A stretch of 64,000 nucleotides of DNA from Stappia albiluteola (GCF_014050225.1 NZ_JACFXV010000066.1:118973-182972); one strand, 5' to 3'. Positions 49,843-59,002 are shown, counted from the first letter of the stretch. Notes: generated by a model from the sequence alone, not told the origin. Translations and numbers: made by a program.

Positions 49843-50832
49843 ATGCCCGGCACCGGTTCTTCCACCCTGATCGAAATCGGCCTCAACGCGGTGATCGTTG
49901 CCGTCGCCGACCCGAAGCCGCTCGTGCTGGTGACCGGTTCCAGGCAACAGGACGAGCCGGATTCCCTACCCTTCGGCCCGTTCGATCCGCTGTATCACCG
50001 CACTTTCGAGATCGGCTTGCGCGCCTGGGTGGAAGAGCAGACTGCGTTGCGTCTCGGCTATGTCGAGCAGCTCTACACTTTCGGCGACCGCGGCCGCGAT
50101 TTCAGCCGGGAAAGCGCGCGCCCGCACGAAGTATCCGTCGGATATCTGGCTCTGACCCGCCAGACGAGCGAATCCGAAGCCATCCTGAGGAGCCAGAATG
50201 CCCGCTGGCGATCCTGGTACGAATTCTTTCCCTGGGAGGACTGGCGCACCGGCGTGCCGGGCGAAGTCTCCCGGCACATCCTTCCCAGCCTCGAAGCCTG
50301 GGCCAATGCACCACTGCCGTCCGGAACGCCGCCGCGGGCGCTGTCGCGCGCCGAGCGGGTCAGCCTTGCCTTCGGAGGCGCCGGTTCCGCCTGGGACGAG
50401 GAAAAGGCGCTCGACCGCTACGAGCTTCTCTATGAGGCGGGCCTTGTTGAGGAGGCCCTGCGGGATGGTCGCCCGGCCGCGCTCAGCCGCAACAGCCTGC
50501 CACCGCTCGGCCTTGCGATGATGCAGGACCACCGCCGCATCCTGGCGACGGCCATTTCGCGCCTCAGGGCCAAACTGAAATACCGCCCTGTGGTCTTCGA
50601 ACTGATGGCAGAGACATTCACGCTGACCGAGTTGCAGCGCACCGTGGAGGCGCTGTCCGGCCGCCATCTCCACAAGCAGAATTTTCGCCGGCTGGTTGAA
50701 AAGAACGATCTGGTGGAATCGACCGGCAGCACCTCGACCGCCACGGGCGGACGACCGGCAGCGCTTTTCCGCTTCCGGCGCGAGATCCTGAAAGAGCGCC
50801 CCGCCCTCGGCCTTAAGGTCGGCGGACGTTGA
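49843..50832 (+). CDS. nadQ: NadQ-like NUDIX-related transcriptional regulator of NAD synthesis
   Basis: Regulator of 329 aa. Residues 1 to about 130 form a degenerate Nudix domain (FEIGLRAWVEEQTALRLGYVEQLYTFGDRGRD), which lacks the full catalytic box. The C-terminal winged helix (about 230-315) reads RPVVFELMAETFTLTELQRTVEALSGRHLHKQNFRRLVEKNDLVESTG, then GGRPAALFRFRRE, as in NrtR and NadQ. NadQ is the alphaproteobacterial repressor of nadABC. Those genes are 3.3 kb away, with palindromic sites upstream of nadA. Confidence 0.82.
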   Translation: MPGTGSSTLIEIGLNAVIVAVADPKPLVLVTGSRQQDEPDSLPFGPFDPLYHRTFEIGLRAWVEEQTALRLGYVEQLYTFGDRGRDFSRESARPHEVSVGYLALTRQTSESEAILRSQNARWRSWYEFFPWEDWRTGVPGEVSRHILPSLEAWANAPLPSGTPPRALSRAERVSLAFGGAGSAWDEEKALDRYELLYEAGLVEEALRDGRPAALSRNSLPPLGLAMMQDHRRILATAISRLRAKLKYRPVVFELMAETFTLTELQRTVEALSGRHLHKQNFRRLVEKNDLVESTGSTSTATGGRPAALFRFRREILKERPALGLKVGGR

Positions 50833-50868
50833 GCAGACCGCGAGCCGGATAAGGATACGGACGCCGTT

Positions 50869-51288
50869 TCAGTCGGAAGCCCGTTCCACTTCGTTCAGCA
50901 GCTTCCACAGCAGAGCGACCCGGTCGCGACCAAGGGCATGCGTTAGCGTTCCTTCCGCTTTCCGCCACCCTTTGTTGGCTCTCAGCATCGCTTCCTGGCC
51001 ATCCGGCGCAACGGCAACAGGATGCTCGCGGCCGTCGGAAGCCGGAACCTCATCGACGAGACGAGAATCCATCATCCGGTCCAGCGTCCGCGTCATCGTG
51101 GTCCGGTCGGAACCGAGATAGCGGGCAAGCTCGGTCGCGGTGCTCGGCCCTCTCTGCGTAAGTGCAGAAAGGATCGAGAACTGATTGATAGTTATGCCGC
51201 TTCCCTCCAGAGCCTGCTCGTACAAGCGAGTCACGCTACGGCTGGTTCGGCGCAACCTGTGACATGAACAAAGGAGATCATCTTGCAT
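50869..51288 (-). CDS. MarR-family transcriptional regulator
   Basis: Winged-helix regulator of 139 aa: INQFSILSALTQRGPSTATELARYLGSDRTTMTRTLDRMMDSRLVDEVPASDGREHPVAVAPDGQEAML. Two cysteines near the N-terminus (LLCSCHRLRR) could be redox-responsive. It is divergent from the thioesterase gene with a palindrome (51361-51395) between them. It probably represses itself and the thioesterase. Ligand unknown. Confidence 0.88.
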   Translation of the reverse strand: MQDDLLCSCHRLRRTSRSVTRLYEQALEGSGITINQFSILSALTQRGPSTATELARYLGSDRTTMTRTLDRMMDSRLVDEVPASDGREHPVAVAPDGQEAMLRANKGWRKAEGTLTHALGRDRVALLWKLLNEVERASD

Positions 51289-51360
51289 AGAATCTACATA
51301 TCACGATTACGCGATGTGTAAAAGCACGAATTACGCTAGGATAGAGAAATAAAATCAATT

Positions 51361-51395
51361 GCAATCGCAACACTTCGATGTTTTCGTGCGATTGC
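51361..51395. promoter_or_regulatory. inverted repeat in the MarR/thioesterase intergenic region
   Basis: Arms GCAATCGCA (51361-51369) and TGCGATTGC (51387-51395), 9 bp each and perfect, spacer 17 bases. Located 12-46 bases before the thioesterase start. Candidate MarR operator. Confidence 0.5.
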
Positions 51396-51406
51396 ACGTT
51401 ATTACA

Positions 51407-51904
51407 ATGGAAAAACTGATGATCCCGACAGGAACCCGCTTCGGCCTTGCTGATCGCAAAGACCTGCAAGGCCTTTCCGGCCGACAGGCGCTGGAAAAGA
51501 TGCTGGCCGGTGAGTTACCCGCACCGCCGATCTGCGAGGTGATGAACTTTATCCTCCACTCGGTCGGCGACGGCGAGGCTTGCTTCATGGGCACGCCGGG
51601 CTTCTCCCACTACAACCCGCTCGGGATGGTCCACGGCGGGTGGAGCGCGACAATCCTCGATTCAGCGCTTGGTTGTGCCGTCCACACCACGCTGGCGGCG
51701 GGCGAAGGCTACACGACGCTCGAATTCAAGGTGAATATCGTCCGGCCGGTCTTCGAAACCAGCGGCACTCTCATCTGCGAAGGCAAGGTCACCCATCGCG
51801 GCAAGCGGATTGCCACCTCGGAGGCGACGCTGAAGGATGCCGCCGGCAAGCTGCTTGCCCATGGCGTCGAGACCTGCATGATCTTCCCCGCGGGCGAGGC
51901 ATAG
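51407..51904 (+). CDS. PaaI-type hotdog thioesterase
   Basis: Acyl-CoA thioesterase-like protein of 165 aa. Hotdog signature region: GFSHYNPLGMVHGGWSATILDSALGCAVHTTL, with HGG in the central helix, then YTTLEFKVNIVRPV and GTLICEGKVTHRGKRIATSEATLKDAAGKLLAHGVETCMIF. The start at 51407 has little Shine-Dalgarno; 51419 (after GGAAAAACTG) is equally possible. It is divergent from a MarR regulator, a common pairing in detoxification of aromatic thioesters. Confidence 0.88.
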   Translation: MEKLMIPTGTRFGLADRKDLQGLSGRQALEKMLAGELPAPPICEVMNFILHSVGDGEACFMGTPGFSHYNPLGMVHGGWSATILDSALGCAVHTTLAAGEGYTTLEFKVNIVRPVFETSGTLICEGKVTHRGKRIATSEATLKDAAGKLLAHGVETCMIFPAGEA

Positions 51905-51970
51905 CCGGACAAGCGGCCGCCGAGCGCTGCCCGGCGGCCTTCCGCTTCTAGTTTCGCCCATGCGGGCCGC

Positions 51971-52441
51971 TTACATATGCGGCTCTTCCTTCTTTTCGAA
52001 GGGCACCACGTCGGTGGAGAACAGCACCACCGTCTTGTCGGTCTTGTTTTCCCACCAGTGACCGTGGCCTTCACCGAATTCCGGCGTCGTATCGCCGGCC
52101 TTGTGTACGATCGGCACGGCGCAGTGAACGTTATGCTCGATGATCTCGCCCTCCGCGATATGCACGATCGAGGGCCGGTCGTCATGCCAGTGGGTCGGCA
52201 CCACGCCACCCGGCGCAACGGTCAGACGGCGCAGACGCAGGTAGAAATTTCCCTGGCCGCGCCACCCCGTCAGGTCGACCATCCCGATCACCGGCCTCTC
52301 CACACCGATATCCGGCGCGTTTTCGATCTGGCGAGGTTCCTTCAACACCTGATCCGCGGGGCATTCTGCGGCGAGCGCAGGCCCGGCGACAATTCCAACA
52401 GTTGCAGCCGCCATGAGGGCGGCAAGATTGAGCTTCGGCAT
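51971..52441 (-). CDS. periplasmic cupin-domain protein
   Basis: Exported protein of 156 aa with a Sec signal (LAALMAAATVGIVAGPALAAE). A cupin barrel follows: VVPTHWHDDRPSIVHIAEGEIIEHN (metal-binding HxH and Glu), GDTTPEFGEGHGHWWENKTDKTVVLFSTDVV (His of motif 2). GGGAG precedes the ATG. Function unknown; small periplasmic cupins often bind metal or act as dioxygenases/isomerases. Confidence 0.87.
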   Translation of the reverse strand: MPKLNLAALMAAATVGIVAGPALAAECPADQVLKEPRQIENAPDIGVERPVIGMVDLTGWRGQGNFYLRLRRLTVAPGGVVPTHWHDDRPSIVHIAEGEIIEHNVHCAVPIVHKAGDTTPEFGEGHGHWWENKTDKTVVLFSTDVVPFEKKEEPHM

Positions 52442-52842
52442 GACATGGCTCCCTTACATCCGGGACGATCCCGGCGGTGGAGACAGTGTCGCTGCCTGGC
52501 CTGTCAAAGAAAAATGCCGGCCCTCTATAGTGTCGATGACGTTGAGGAATGAGCGGCTGCGCACCTCCCCACGGGAAATGCCGAATGTCATAACCTCCTA
52601 AGATACAACCGATTTTACCGACTGAATTAACCTTGTTCGCCTAAATCGCATCATCGGACATGAGGCCGGAGCGGCCTTTTTCGCCTCATTAACGGAGTTT
52701 CAAGGTTAAGCGGCGACGATCCTCTTCAAGCTCCCCGGTTGTGCGGCGTCGGACCATACCCGTTGCCCGGCAGCCGACACCGCGCGCCTCCGCTCATGGA
52801 GCGTCGCGCAATACTGGCGTATCTTGTCTGGAGTTGCCGCGT
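52442..52842. other. 401-bp intergenic region containing an orphan terminator
   Basis: No protein gene seen. A clear intrinsic terminator on the plus strand (52663-52683) has no plus-strand gene within 750 bases upstream, which raises the possibility of a small RNA starting around 52540-52600. The rest includes the leader of the SleB-type hydrolase gene. Confidence 0.4.
52663..52683 (+). terminator. orphan Rho-independent terminator
   Basis: Stem AGGCCG / CGGCCT with loop GAG, followed by TTTTC. Nothing coding lies just upstream on this strand; it could end an sRNA or block read-through into the cell-wall hydrolase gene. Confidence 0.55.
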
Positions 52843-54084
52843 ATGCCTGGCAGGAAGCAGAGCACCCGCAAGCCGGAATTCGGATCCCGGAAGGACCGGC
52901 TCCGCGCCAGTCCGATCGTCCGCCATCTCGGGCTCGCGGCCGCATTCTTCCTCGCCTCCGCCGGCCAGATAGCCCAGCAGGACATCACCGCGCTTCTCGA
53001 GGCCAACCGCCAGGATGCCCCGCGCTGGATGACCGCGCTCGAGGCCGCGAACCACCAGTCGTCCCATGCCCCGACCCTGATCATGGCCGACGCCTCGCGT
53101 CCCGATCTCACCGAGGCGCCGGATATCGCCGTGACGTCAGCCGCGCCCGGACACAATCCGACCGTGGTGCGCGGGCTTGAGAATTTCGTCATCGACAGCG
53201 CTCCGAAGACGATCCCCGACAAGATCGAGATCAACCGCAGCCGCAAGGGCAACCGCCACCTTTCCATGGCGCCCGACCGCGAGATGGTCGGCATCGCCGC
53301 TGGCACGGTCTATTCCCTGCCGAACCTCTTCGCCGAGGGCCCGGAGCAGGATCTGCCGCGTGTAGCCTTCGTCAAGCCGATCACCCCGCTCACCGGTACG
53401 GGCAAGGGCAGTGCCGTTGCCCACGTCGACGGCCAGGGCAGGCCGCTCGATCTGATGCAACTGGCGATCGCCCGCAACGCCGCCGCCACCAGCCTGTCGC
53501 TTGCCGCCGCCTACGCGCCAAACGCCCTTGCCGACACCAACGCCCCTTTCCGCGCCCTGCTCGGCCAGCCGCAGATCGACGACCCGGCCGCCCAGGAAGA
53601 AGCGGCCCTTGAGGCGAACAAGGACGGCGATCCCTACTGGTGGGTGAAACGGCCGCTGCCGGCCAGCGTCAACAGCTCCAAGGAGCAACGCTGCCTTGCG
53701 GAAGCCGTCTATTTCGAAGCGCGCGGCGAGCCGGAGACCGGTCAGGTGGCCGTGGCACAGGTGGTGCTGAACCGGGTCAGGAACCCCGCCTATCCGGATA
53801 CCATCTGCAAGGTGGTCTACCAGAACCGGCACAAGCGCAACCGCTGCCAGTTTTCCTTCGCCTGCGACGGTATTCGCGACCGCATCTCGTCGAAAGCCGC
53901 CTGGGAGACCGCCCAGCGTGTGGCCAAGGACGCCGTTGACGGCGACGAATATATCGAGGACGTGGGCGCATCGACCCACTATCACGCCACCTATGTGAAG
54001 CCGCGTTGGGCGCGCTCCATGAAGCGGCTGGACAAGATCGGCCGCCACATCTTCTACCGCACGCGCGGCGGCGGCTGGAGCTGA
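52843..54084 (+). CDS. SleB-type cell wall hydrolase (Hydrolase_2)
   Basis: Peptidoglycan hydrolase of 413 aa. The start MPGRKQSTRKPEF at 52843 follows GGAG; upstream frame (from 52741) is unlikely. A basic N-terminus and hydrophobic segment (HLGLAAAFFLASAGQIA) anchor or export it. A long disordered-looking middle precedes the C-terminal Hydrolase_2 domain: LAEAVYFEARGEPETGQVAVAQVVLNRVRNPAYPDTICKVVYQN (catalytic E in FEARGE), CQFSFACDG and GASTHYHATYVKPRWA. Lytic-transglycosylase-like activity is expected. Confidence 0.9.
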   Translation: MPGRKQSTRKPEFGSRKDRLRASPIVRHLGLAAAFFLASAGQIAQQDITALLEANRQDAPRWMTALEAANHQSSHAPTLIMADASRPDLTEAPDIAVTSAAPGHNPTVVRGLENFVIDSAPKTIPDKIEINRSRKGNRHLSMAPDREMVGIAAGTVYSLPNLFAEGPEQDLPRVAFVKPITPLTGTGKGSAVAHVDGQGRPLDLMQLAIARNAAATSLSLAAAYAPNALADTNAPFRALLGQPQIDDPAAQEEAALEANKDGDPYWWVKRPLPASVNSSKEQRCLAEAVYFEARGEPETGQVAVAQVVLNRVRNPAYPDTICKVVYQNRHKRNRCQFSFACDGIRDRISSKAAWETAQRVAKDAVDGDEYIEDVGASTHYHATYVKPRWARSMKRLDKIGRHIFYRTRGGGWS

Positions 54085-54088
54085 CCCC

Positions 54089-54955
54089 CTACCCGATCCG
54101 GATATCGAGGCCGAGGTCGAGCACCGGCGCGGAATGCGTGATCGCGCCGACGGAGATCAGGTCGACGCCCGTTTCCGCGATTGCCGCGACTGTTTCAAGC
54201 GATACGCCGCCCGACGCTTCCAGAAGCACCGCGCCGTCGGCGATCGCCACGGCCTCGCGCAACGTTGCCGGCGTCATATTGTCCAGCATCACCACGTCGG
54301 GCCGCGCGGCAAGCGCCTCGCGAAGCTGGTCGAGCGTGTCGACTTCCACTTCCACCTTCACCAGATGGCCGGCAAAGGCCCGCGCCCGTTCGATCGCCCT
54401 GGCCACGCCGCCGGCTACCGCGACGTGGTTGTCCTTGATGAGGATCGCGTCATCGAGACCGAAGCGGTGGTTGGCGCCGCCACCGCAGCGCACGGCGTAT
54501 TTCTCGAAAGCCCGCAGGCCCGGCGTGGTCTTGCGGGTGCAGACGATGCGCGCCTTCGTATGCGCGATTCTGTCCGCGAAGCGCGCCGTCGCCGTCGCAA
54601 TGCCGGAAAGATGCCCGAGATAGTTGAGCGCCACCCGCTCGGCTGAAAGCACGACCCGCGCAGGCCCCTCGATTTCGGCCACCGCCGTACCCGGAGAAAG
54701 CCTGTCGCTGTCCGTGGCCAGCCGGGTGAAGCGCACGCCCTCGCCGGTCAGGCGGAATGCGGCTTCCGCGAGATCGAGCCCGGCAAGCCGGCCGTCCTGC
54801 CGCGAGACGATCGCAGCCCTTGCCGACGCGGATGCCGGGATCGTCGCCTGGGTGGTGATGTCGCCTGCCCTGCCCCAGTCTTCCAGCAGGGCGGCGCGGA
54901 CCGCGTCCTCCACCATCAGACGTTGCAGGACGGGAAGGAGCATTTCACCGCTCAT
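54089..54955 (-). CDS. nadC: nicotinate-nucleotide diphosphorylase (carboxylating) NadC
   Basis: Quinolinate phosphoribosyltransferase, 288 aa: quinolinate + PRPP gives nicotinate mononucleotide. Motifs include [79 protein letters not shown] (substrate and PRPP site), [26 protein letters not shown] and [12 protein letters not shown]. It begins in a 4-base overlap (ATGA) with nadB. Third gene of the nadA-nadB-nadC operon. Confidence 0.96.
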   Translation of the reverse strand: MSGEMLLPVLQRLMVEDAVRAALLEDWGRAGDITTQATIPASASARAAIVSRQDGRLAGLDLAEAAFRLTGEGVRFTRLATDSDRLSPGTAVAEIEGPARVVLSAERVALNYLGHLSGIATATARFADRIAHTKARIVCTRKTTPGLRAFEKYAVRCGGGANHRFGLDDAILIKDNHVAVAGGVARAIERARAFAGHLVKVEVEVDTLDQLREALAARPDVVMLDNMTPATLREAVAIADGAVLLEASGGVSLETVAAIAETGVDLISVGAITHSAPVLDLGLDIRIG

Positions 54956-56595
54956 TGCAGCCCTCCGGCCTTGATGGCCTCGGCTCCGATCTCCGTCGCT
55001 TCGGCCCCGGCGGCCACCGTCTCCACGTCCTTCAGCGTCACGTAGGTGCGGTGCTGTTGCGCCGGATCGGCCTCAGGGAAATCGCTGCGATAGTGCCCGC
55101 CGCGGCTTTCGGTGCGCCGCAGGGCCGCCGCCGCGACGATCTTTGCCGCCGTGATCATGTTGAGGATCGACAGCCGCTCGCAGCGCCGTTCCAGCGCGTT
55201 CATCACGGCCAGCGCTTCCGTCAGCCCCTTGCCATCGCGCACCACACCGACCTTCGTCGCCATCGTGTCGCGCAGGATGCCGATCGCGTCGCGCTCCACC
55301 TCGTTGCGCTCGCTGGCGTCCTGGATCGTGTGGTCGATCTCCGGCCAGTGCGCCGTTCGCGGCGTCGGCATCAACCCCTGGATATCCTCCGCCACGCGCG
55401 CGGCGAAAACGACGGTCTCAAGCAGCGAGTTCGAGGCAAGCCTGTTGGCGCCATGAGCGCCGGTGGACGCCACTTCGCCCGCCGCCCAAAGATTGTCGAG
55501 CGAGGTGCGGCCGTTGGCATCGGTCAGGATGCCGCCCATGTGGTAGTGCTCGGCCGGCGCGATCGGGATCGGTTTCTTCACCGGATCGATCCCCGCCGCA
55601 ATGCACGCGGCATGCACGGTCGGGAAGCGTTCGGGGAAGCTTGCCCCAACCGCCTGCCGGCAATCGAGGAAGGCACCGCGCCCGGACGTGACTTCGGCGA
55701 AGACGGCGCGCGCCACCACGTCGCGCGGCGCCAGTTCCTTCAGCGGATCAATCGTCTCCATGAAGCGCTCGCCGGCGGAATTGACCAGCGTCGCGCCCTC
55801 GCCGCGCAGCGCTTCGCTGGCAAGCGGGGCCGGATCGCGGCCGACATTCAGCGCGGTCGGATGGAACTGCACGAATTCCGGATCGGCGAGGATCGCGCCG
55901 GCCTTCGCCGCCATGGCGAGGCCGTGGCCGTTTGCTTCGCTCGGGTTCGTGGTGACCGCATAGAGATGCCCGATGCCCCCGGAAGCGAGCACCACGGCGC
56001 GAGCCGGAAAGGCCAGCCGCTCACGCCCGCCGCGCCGTCGCGCCAAAATGCCGGTCACATGCTTGCCCTGGCAGATCAGGCTTTCGCCCAGATACCCCTC
56101 GATGACGCGGATCGACGGCGTCTTGCGCACCGCGGCGACCAGCGCATCCATGATCGCGCGCCCCGCCATGTCGCCGCGCACCCGCACGATGCGGTTCTGC
56201 GAATGGGCCGCCTCGCGGGAAAGCTGCAGCCGGCCCTCGAGGTCCTGGTCGAAGGGAACCCCGTAGCCGAGCAGGTCGCGCACGCGCTCCCCCGCCTCTT
56301 CGGTCATCAGCCGGACGATCTTTTCGGCGCAAATGCCGCCACCGACCGCGATCGTGTCGCGCGCATGGGATTGGGCCGAATCCTGCTCGGAAACCGCCGC
56401 CGCGACGCCGCCCTGCGCCCAGGAGGACGAAGCCCCCTCGCCGATCGGCGAGGCGGTCAGGATCGTCACTGGCCGCGGCGCCAGCTTCAAGGCGCAGAAC
56501 AAGCCGGTCAGCCCGCCGCCCAGGATTACGACATCGTCGATATGCCGGGCCACATGGGCCGGAGAGGAGGTGTTGGACGAAGTCTGGCTGGACAT
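54952..56595 (-). CDS. nadB: L-aspartate oxidase NadB
   Basis: FAD enzyme (547 aa) oxidising aspartate to iminoaspartate. It starts [11 protein letters not shown] (56595); an earlier in-frame ATG at 56649 is less likely. FAD site [119 protein letters not shown]. All are typical of the succinate-dehydrogenase/NadB flavoprotein group. The 138-base gap to nadA holds a hairpin. Confidence 0.96.
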   Translation of the reverse strand: MSSQTSSNTSSPAHVARHIDDVVILGGGLTGLFCALKLAPRPVTILTASPIGEGASSSWAQGGVAAAVSEQDSAQSHARDTIAVGGGICAEKIVRLMTEEAGERVRDLLGYGVPFDQDLEGRLQLSREAAHSQNRIVRVRGDMAGRAIMDALVAAVRKTPSIRVIEGYLGESLICQGKHVTGILARRRGGRERLAFPARAVVLASGGIGHLYAVTTNPSEANGHGLAMAAKAGAILADPEFVQFHPTALNVGRDPAPLASEALRGEGATLVNSAGERFMETIDPLKELAPRDVVARAVFAEVTSGRGAFLDCRQAVGASFPERFPTVHAACIAAGIDPVKKPIPIAPAEHYHMGGILTDANGRTSLDNLWAAGEVASTGAHGANRLASNSLLETVVFAARVAEDIQGLMPTPRTAHWPEIDHTIQDASERNEVERDAIGILRDTMATKVGVVRDGKGLTEALAVMNALERRCERLSILNMITAAKIVAAAALRRTESRGGHYRSDFPEADPAQQHRTYVTLKDVETVAAGAEATEIGAEAIKAGGLQ

Positions 56596-56714
56596 GGGCA
56601 CAGTTCCGGAGATGGGCACGATCTTGCCCGGCGCCGTGGCGCCGCGCATCTGTCAGGAATGGCGGAAAACGAAGCCCGCGCAAGGGCGATCATAGCGCGG
56701 GCTGTCGGAAAGAG

Positions 56715-56731
56715 GGCTGCAAAAAGCAGCC
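56715..56731 (-). repeat. intercistronic hairpin after nadA
   Basis: Stem GGCTGC / GCAGCC with a 5-base A (T on the minus strand) loop, 2 bases after the nadA stop. On the minus strand it is not followed by a clear T-run. It could moderate nadBC expression. Confidence 0.4.
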
Positions 56732-56733
56732 GC

Positions 56734-57816
56734 TCAGCTTTTCAGGTTGATCATCCGCTCCACCGACACGCGGGCGCGCGCGGCGATCTCCGGATCGACC
56801 AGCACCTCGTCCTTCATCTCCACCAGCGCGTCGAGGATCTTCGACAGCGTGATCCGCTTCATGTGCGGGCAGAGATTGCAGGGCCGTACATAGTCGACGC
56901 CCGGCGTCTCGGAGGCGACGTTGTCGGCCATCGAGCACTCGGTGACCAGCATCACCTTCTTCGGATTGTTTTGCTTCACCCAGTCGATCATGCCCGAGGT
57001 GGAGCCGGCGAAATCCGCCTCGTCCACCACTTCCGGCGGGCACTCGGGATGGGCGATGATCTTCACGTCCGGCTCGATCTCGCGATATTCGCGCAGTTCT
57101 TCGGCGGTGAAGCGCTCGTGCACCTCGCAGGCGCCGGCCCAGGTCAGGATCTCGACATCGGTCTGCCGCGCGACATTCGCCGCCAGATACTGGTCGGGAA
57201 TCAGCAGCACGCGCGGCGCGCCCAGGCTCTCCACCACCTGCACCGCATTGGCCGAGGTGCAGCAGATATCGCATTCGGCCTTCACGTCGGCCGACGTATT
57301 GACATAGGTGACGATAGGCACGCCCGGATGCTTGCGACGCAGTTCCCTCACGTCGGCGGCGGTGATCGATTCCGCCAGCGAGCAGCCCGCCTTTATGTCG
57401 GGAATCAGCACCGTCTTGTCCGGATTGAGGATTTTCGACGTCTCGGCCATGAAATGCACGCCGCACTGCACGATCACGTCAGCCTCGCTCTTCGTCGCTT
57501 CGCGGGCCAATTGCAGGCTGTCGCCCACCACATCGGCAACACCGTGATAGATTTCCGGCGTCATGTAGTTATGGGCGAGGATCACCGCGTTGCGCTCTTT
57601 CTTGAGCACGTTGATCGCGTGCACGATGGGGGCGATGGCCGGCCATTCAATCGCCGGGATCAGGTGCTTGACCTTCTCGTAGATCGGCGCGGTTTCCGCA
57701 GCGATTTCCGCCGTGTATTCAAGCTCGGGCATATCCACGCGGCCGTAGCGGTCGAGTGCGGTGTCGCAGGCCGCCGCCTGACGGCGGGCGTTGGACGAAA
57801 TGATCGTGATGGCCAT
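56734..57816 (-). CDS. nadA: quinolinate synthase NadA
   Basis: [4Fe-4S] enzyme (360 aa) condensing iminoaspartate with dihydroxyacetone phosphate to quinolinate. Conserved segments: [54 protein letters not shown] (Cys118), [32 protein letters not shown] (Cys230), [17 protein letters not shown] and [12 protein letters not shown] (Cys313/Cys316). The three cluster ligands are present. GGGAGGTCACG precedes the ATG. First gene of nadABC, with palindromic operators at 57906-57926 and 57961-57981. Confidence 0.97.
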   Translation of the reverse strand: MAITIISSNARRQAAACDTALDRYGRVDMPELEYTAEIAAETAPIYEKVKHLIPAIEWPAIAPIVHAINVLKKERNAVILAHNYMTPEIYHGVADVVGDSLQLAREATKSEADVIVQCGVHFMAETSKILNPDKTVLIPDIKAGCSLAESITAADVRELRRKHPGVPIVTYVNTSADVKAECDICCTSANAVQVVESLGAPRVLLIPDQYLAANVARQTDVEILTWAGACEVHERFTAEELREYREIEPDVKIIAHPECPPEVVDEADFAGSTSGMIDWVKQNNPKKVMLVTECSMADNVASETPGVDYVRPCNLCPHMKRITLSKILDALVEMKDEVLVDPEIAARARVSVERMINLKS

Positions 57817-57905
57817 CGTGACCTCCCTTGCCTGACCGGGCCTGACGGGACCGGACTTGGCGAAAGACCCTCTTTCGACTCATCCGGACGGCTGTCGGCG
57901 CAGCA

Positions 57906-57926
57906 TTATACTCATATTGAGCATAA
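57906..57926 (-). promoter_or_regulatory. candidate NadQ operator 1 overlapping the nadA -10 box
   Basis: 21-bp palindrome with arms TTAT(A)CTCA and TGAG(C)ATAA around a TAT centre; one mismatched pair. On the minus strand it overlaps a perfect TATAAT (57905-57910), so binding would block RNA polymerase. The start codon of nadA is 90 bases downstream. Confidence 0.6.
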
Positions 57927-57960
57927 GTAGCGGTTTAAAAAACGCGGCTTTCGCCGGCCC

Positions 57961-57981
57961 TTATGCTCACTTGGCGCATAT
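57961..57981 (-). promoter_or_regulatory. candidate NadQ operator 2 (degenerate)
   Basis: Second TTATGCTCA..GGCGCATAT palindrome with three mismatched pairs, 55 bases upstream of operator 1. The TATGC/GCATA arms are shared. Weaker than site 1, but the spacing is close to five helical turns. Confidence 0.45.
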
Positions 57982-58114
57982 ATAGTCGCTTCCGGAGCCT
58001 TTTGCCAATGGGGGTAGCGGGATTTTTGTGGGTCGTTCCGTATGGCTCTGATATTGCGCTTCAATCTGCTTAGGTGCCGCAGATTCGCCGGCGCCGCGCC
58101 GGATGAACGCATTC

Positions 58115-58493
58115 CCTCTCGGCGGCATGTGGATACGCGGGTCAAGCCCGCGTATGACGAGCCGACGGGTTGAAGCGGTGTGTCTGCCACATACTCCATC
58201 ATCCCGGGCGAGTGAGGCGCAGCCGAGCGATGACCCGGGATGACGGGAGTACGTGGCAAGCGGTTTGCCACAATCTCTGTCATGCCCGGCCCGACCGGGC
58301 ATCCAGTAACCACGGTGGCCGGAGATTCAGCCCCCAACGCACGCGATTACTGGATCCCCGTCTTCACGGGGATGACATCAGAGTGTGGGCCGGGCGGCTG
58401 CATCTAACTCTGCCGCGGAATGGACGCGACACCTCTCCCTCGTCTTCGCCGGTCCCAGTGCCGGGAAATGCCCTGGCGGTCCAAGGGCGGCCG
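58115..58493. repeat. cluster of dispersed intergenic repeats, copy 3 locus
   Basis: Non-coding. 58122-58165 has GTGGATACGCGGGTC..GACGAGCCG (compare 8050-8165 and 19075-19190). 58192-58245 has CATCCCGGGCGAGTGAGGCG and its complement-like GACCCGGGATGACG. 58278-58390 is a GGATCCCC-type palindromic repeat (compare 8470-8590). 58434-58490 has TCTTCGCCGGTCCCAGTG, related to the CGCCGGGCCCAGT block. Confidence 0.6.
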
Positions 58494-58937
58494 CTAGGAA
58501 TTCGGGCGCCGCACCCGCTGCAGCAGGCCGGCCAGCATCGCCAGCTCTCCGTCGGTGAAGCGGGCGGAGAAGGAGGCCGCAACGGCATCGCGATAAACCG
58601 GCCACATCTTCTCCCGGAGCGCGCGACCTTCGGGCGTGATCTGGATCGCCGCCCCGCGGTAGTCCGCCTCGTCCTGCACGCGTACGACGGCACCGTCTGC
58701 CGCCATGCGGTCGATCAGCCGCGTCAGGTTGTACTTCTCAAGCAGCATACGGGCGGCCAGGTCCTTGTGGCGCAGCCTGCCGCCTTCCGCGCGGCCCAGC
58801 TCCAGAAGAACGTCATACCAGGAAAGCGGCGGCAGGCTGGCGCGCTTGAGCGACGCCTCGACCCGTGAAAGGGCCGCCCGGCTGGCCAGCATCAGGCCCA
58901 CCCAGGCCTTTTCGCCATCTTTCGTCAGCGTGGTCAT
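58494..58937 (-). CDS. MarR-family transcriptional regulator
   Basis: Winged-helix regulator of 147 aa starting MTTLTKDGEKAW. The core is LSWYDVLLELGRAEGGRLRHKDLAARMLLEKYNLTRLIDRMAADGAVVRVQDEADYRGAAIQITPEGRALREKMWPVY. An ATG at 58976 would overlap the proposed operators, so the start at 58937 is preferred even though its Shine-Dalgarno is weak. It is divergent from a DoxX gene with twin palindromes between. Ligand unknown. Confidence 0.88.
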   Translation of the reverse strand: MTTLTKDGEKAWVGLMLASRAALSRVEASLKRASLPPLSWYDVLLELGRAEGGRLRHKDLAARMLLEKYNLTRLIDRMAADGAVVRVQDEADYRGAAIQITPEGRALREKMWPVYRDAVAASFSARFTDGELAMLAGLLQRVRRPNS

Positions 58938-58955
58938 GGCGAAGTCATAACAGAT

Positions 58956-59002
58956 CGTTGCAATTCCACCAAACATGCATTATTTTTGTTGCAATTACAA
59001 CA
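58956..59002. promoter_or_regulatory. twin MarR-type operators between the MarR and DoxX genes
   Basis: Site A at 58987-59002 is the 16-bp palindrome TGTTGCAATTACAACA. Site B at 58956-58971, CGTTGCAATTCCACCA, matches it at 12 of 16 positions. They lie 31 bases apart, three helical turns, in the 95-base divergent promoter region. Confidence 0.65.

Noticed and set aside
49843-50832. Catalytic NUDIX hydrolase instead of regulator
   Set aside because: The Nudix box is degenerate and a C-terminal winged helix of NrtR/NadQ type is present.
54955-57930. Plus-strand frame of 991 codons
   Set aside because: It runs antisense through nadB and nadA, both certain. The product is Arg/His/Asp-rich without recognisable domains.
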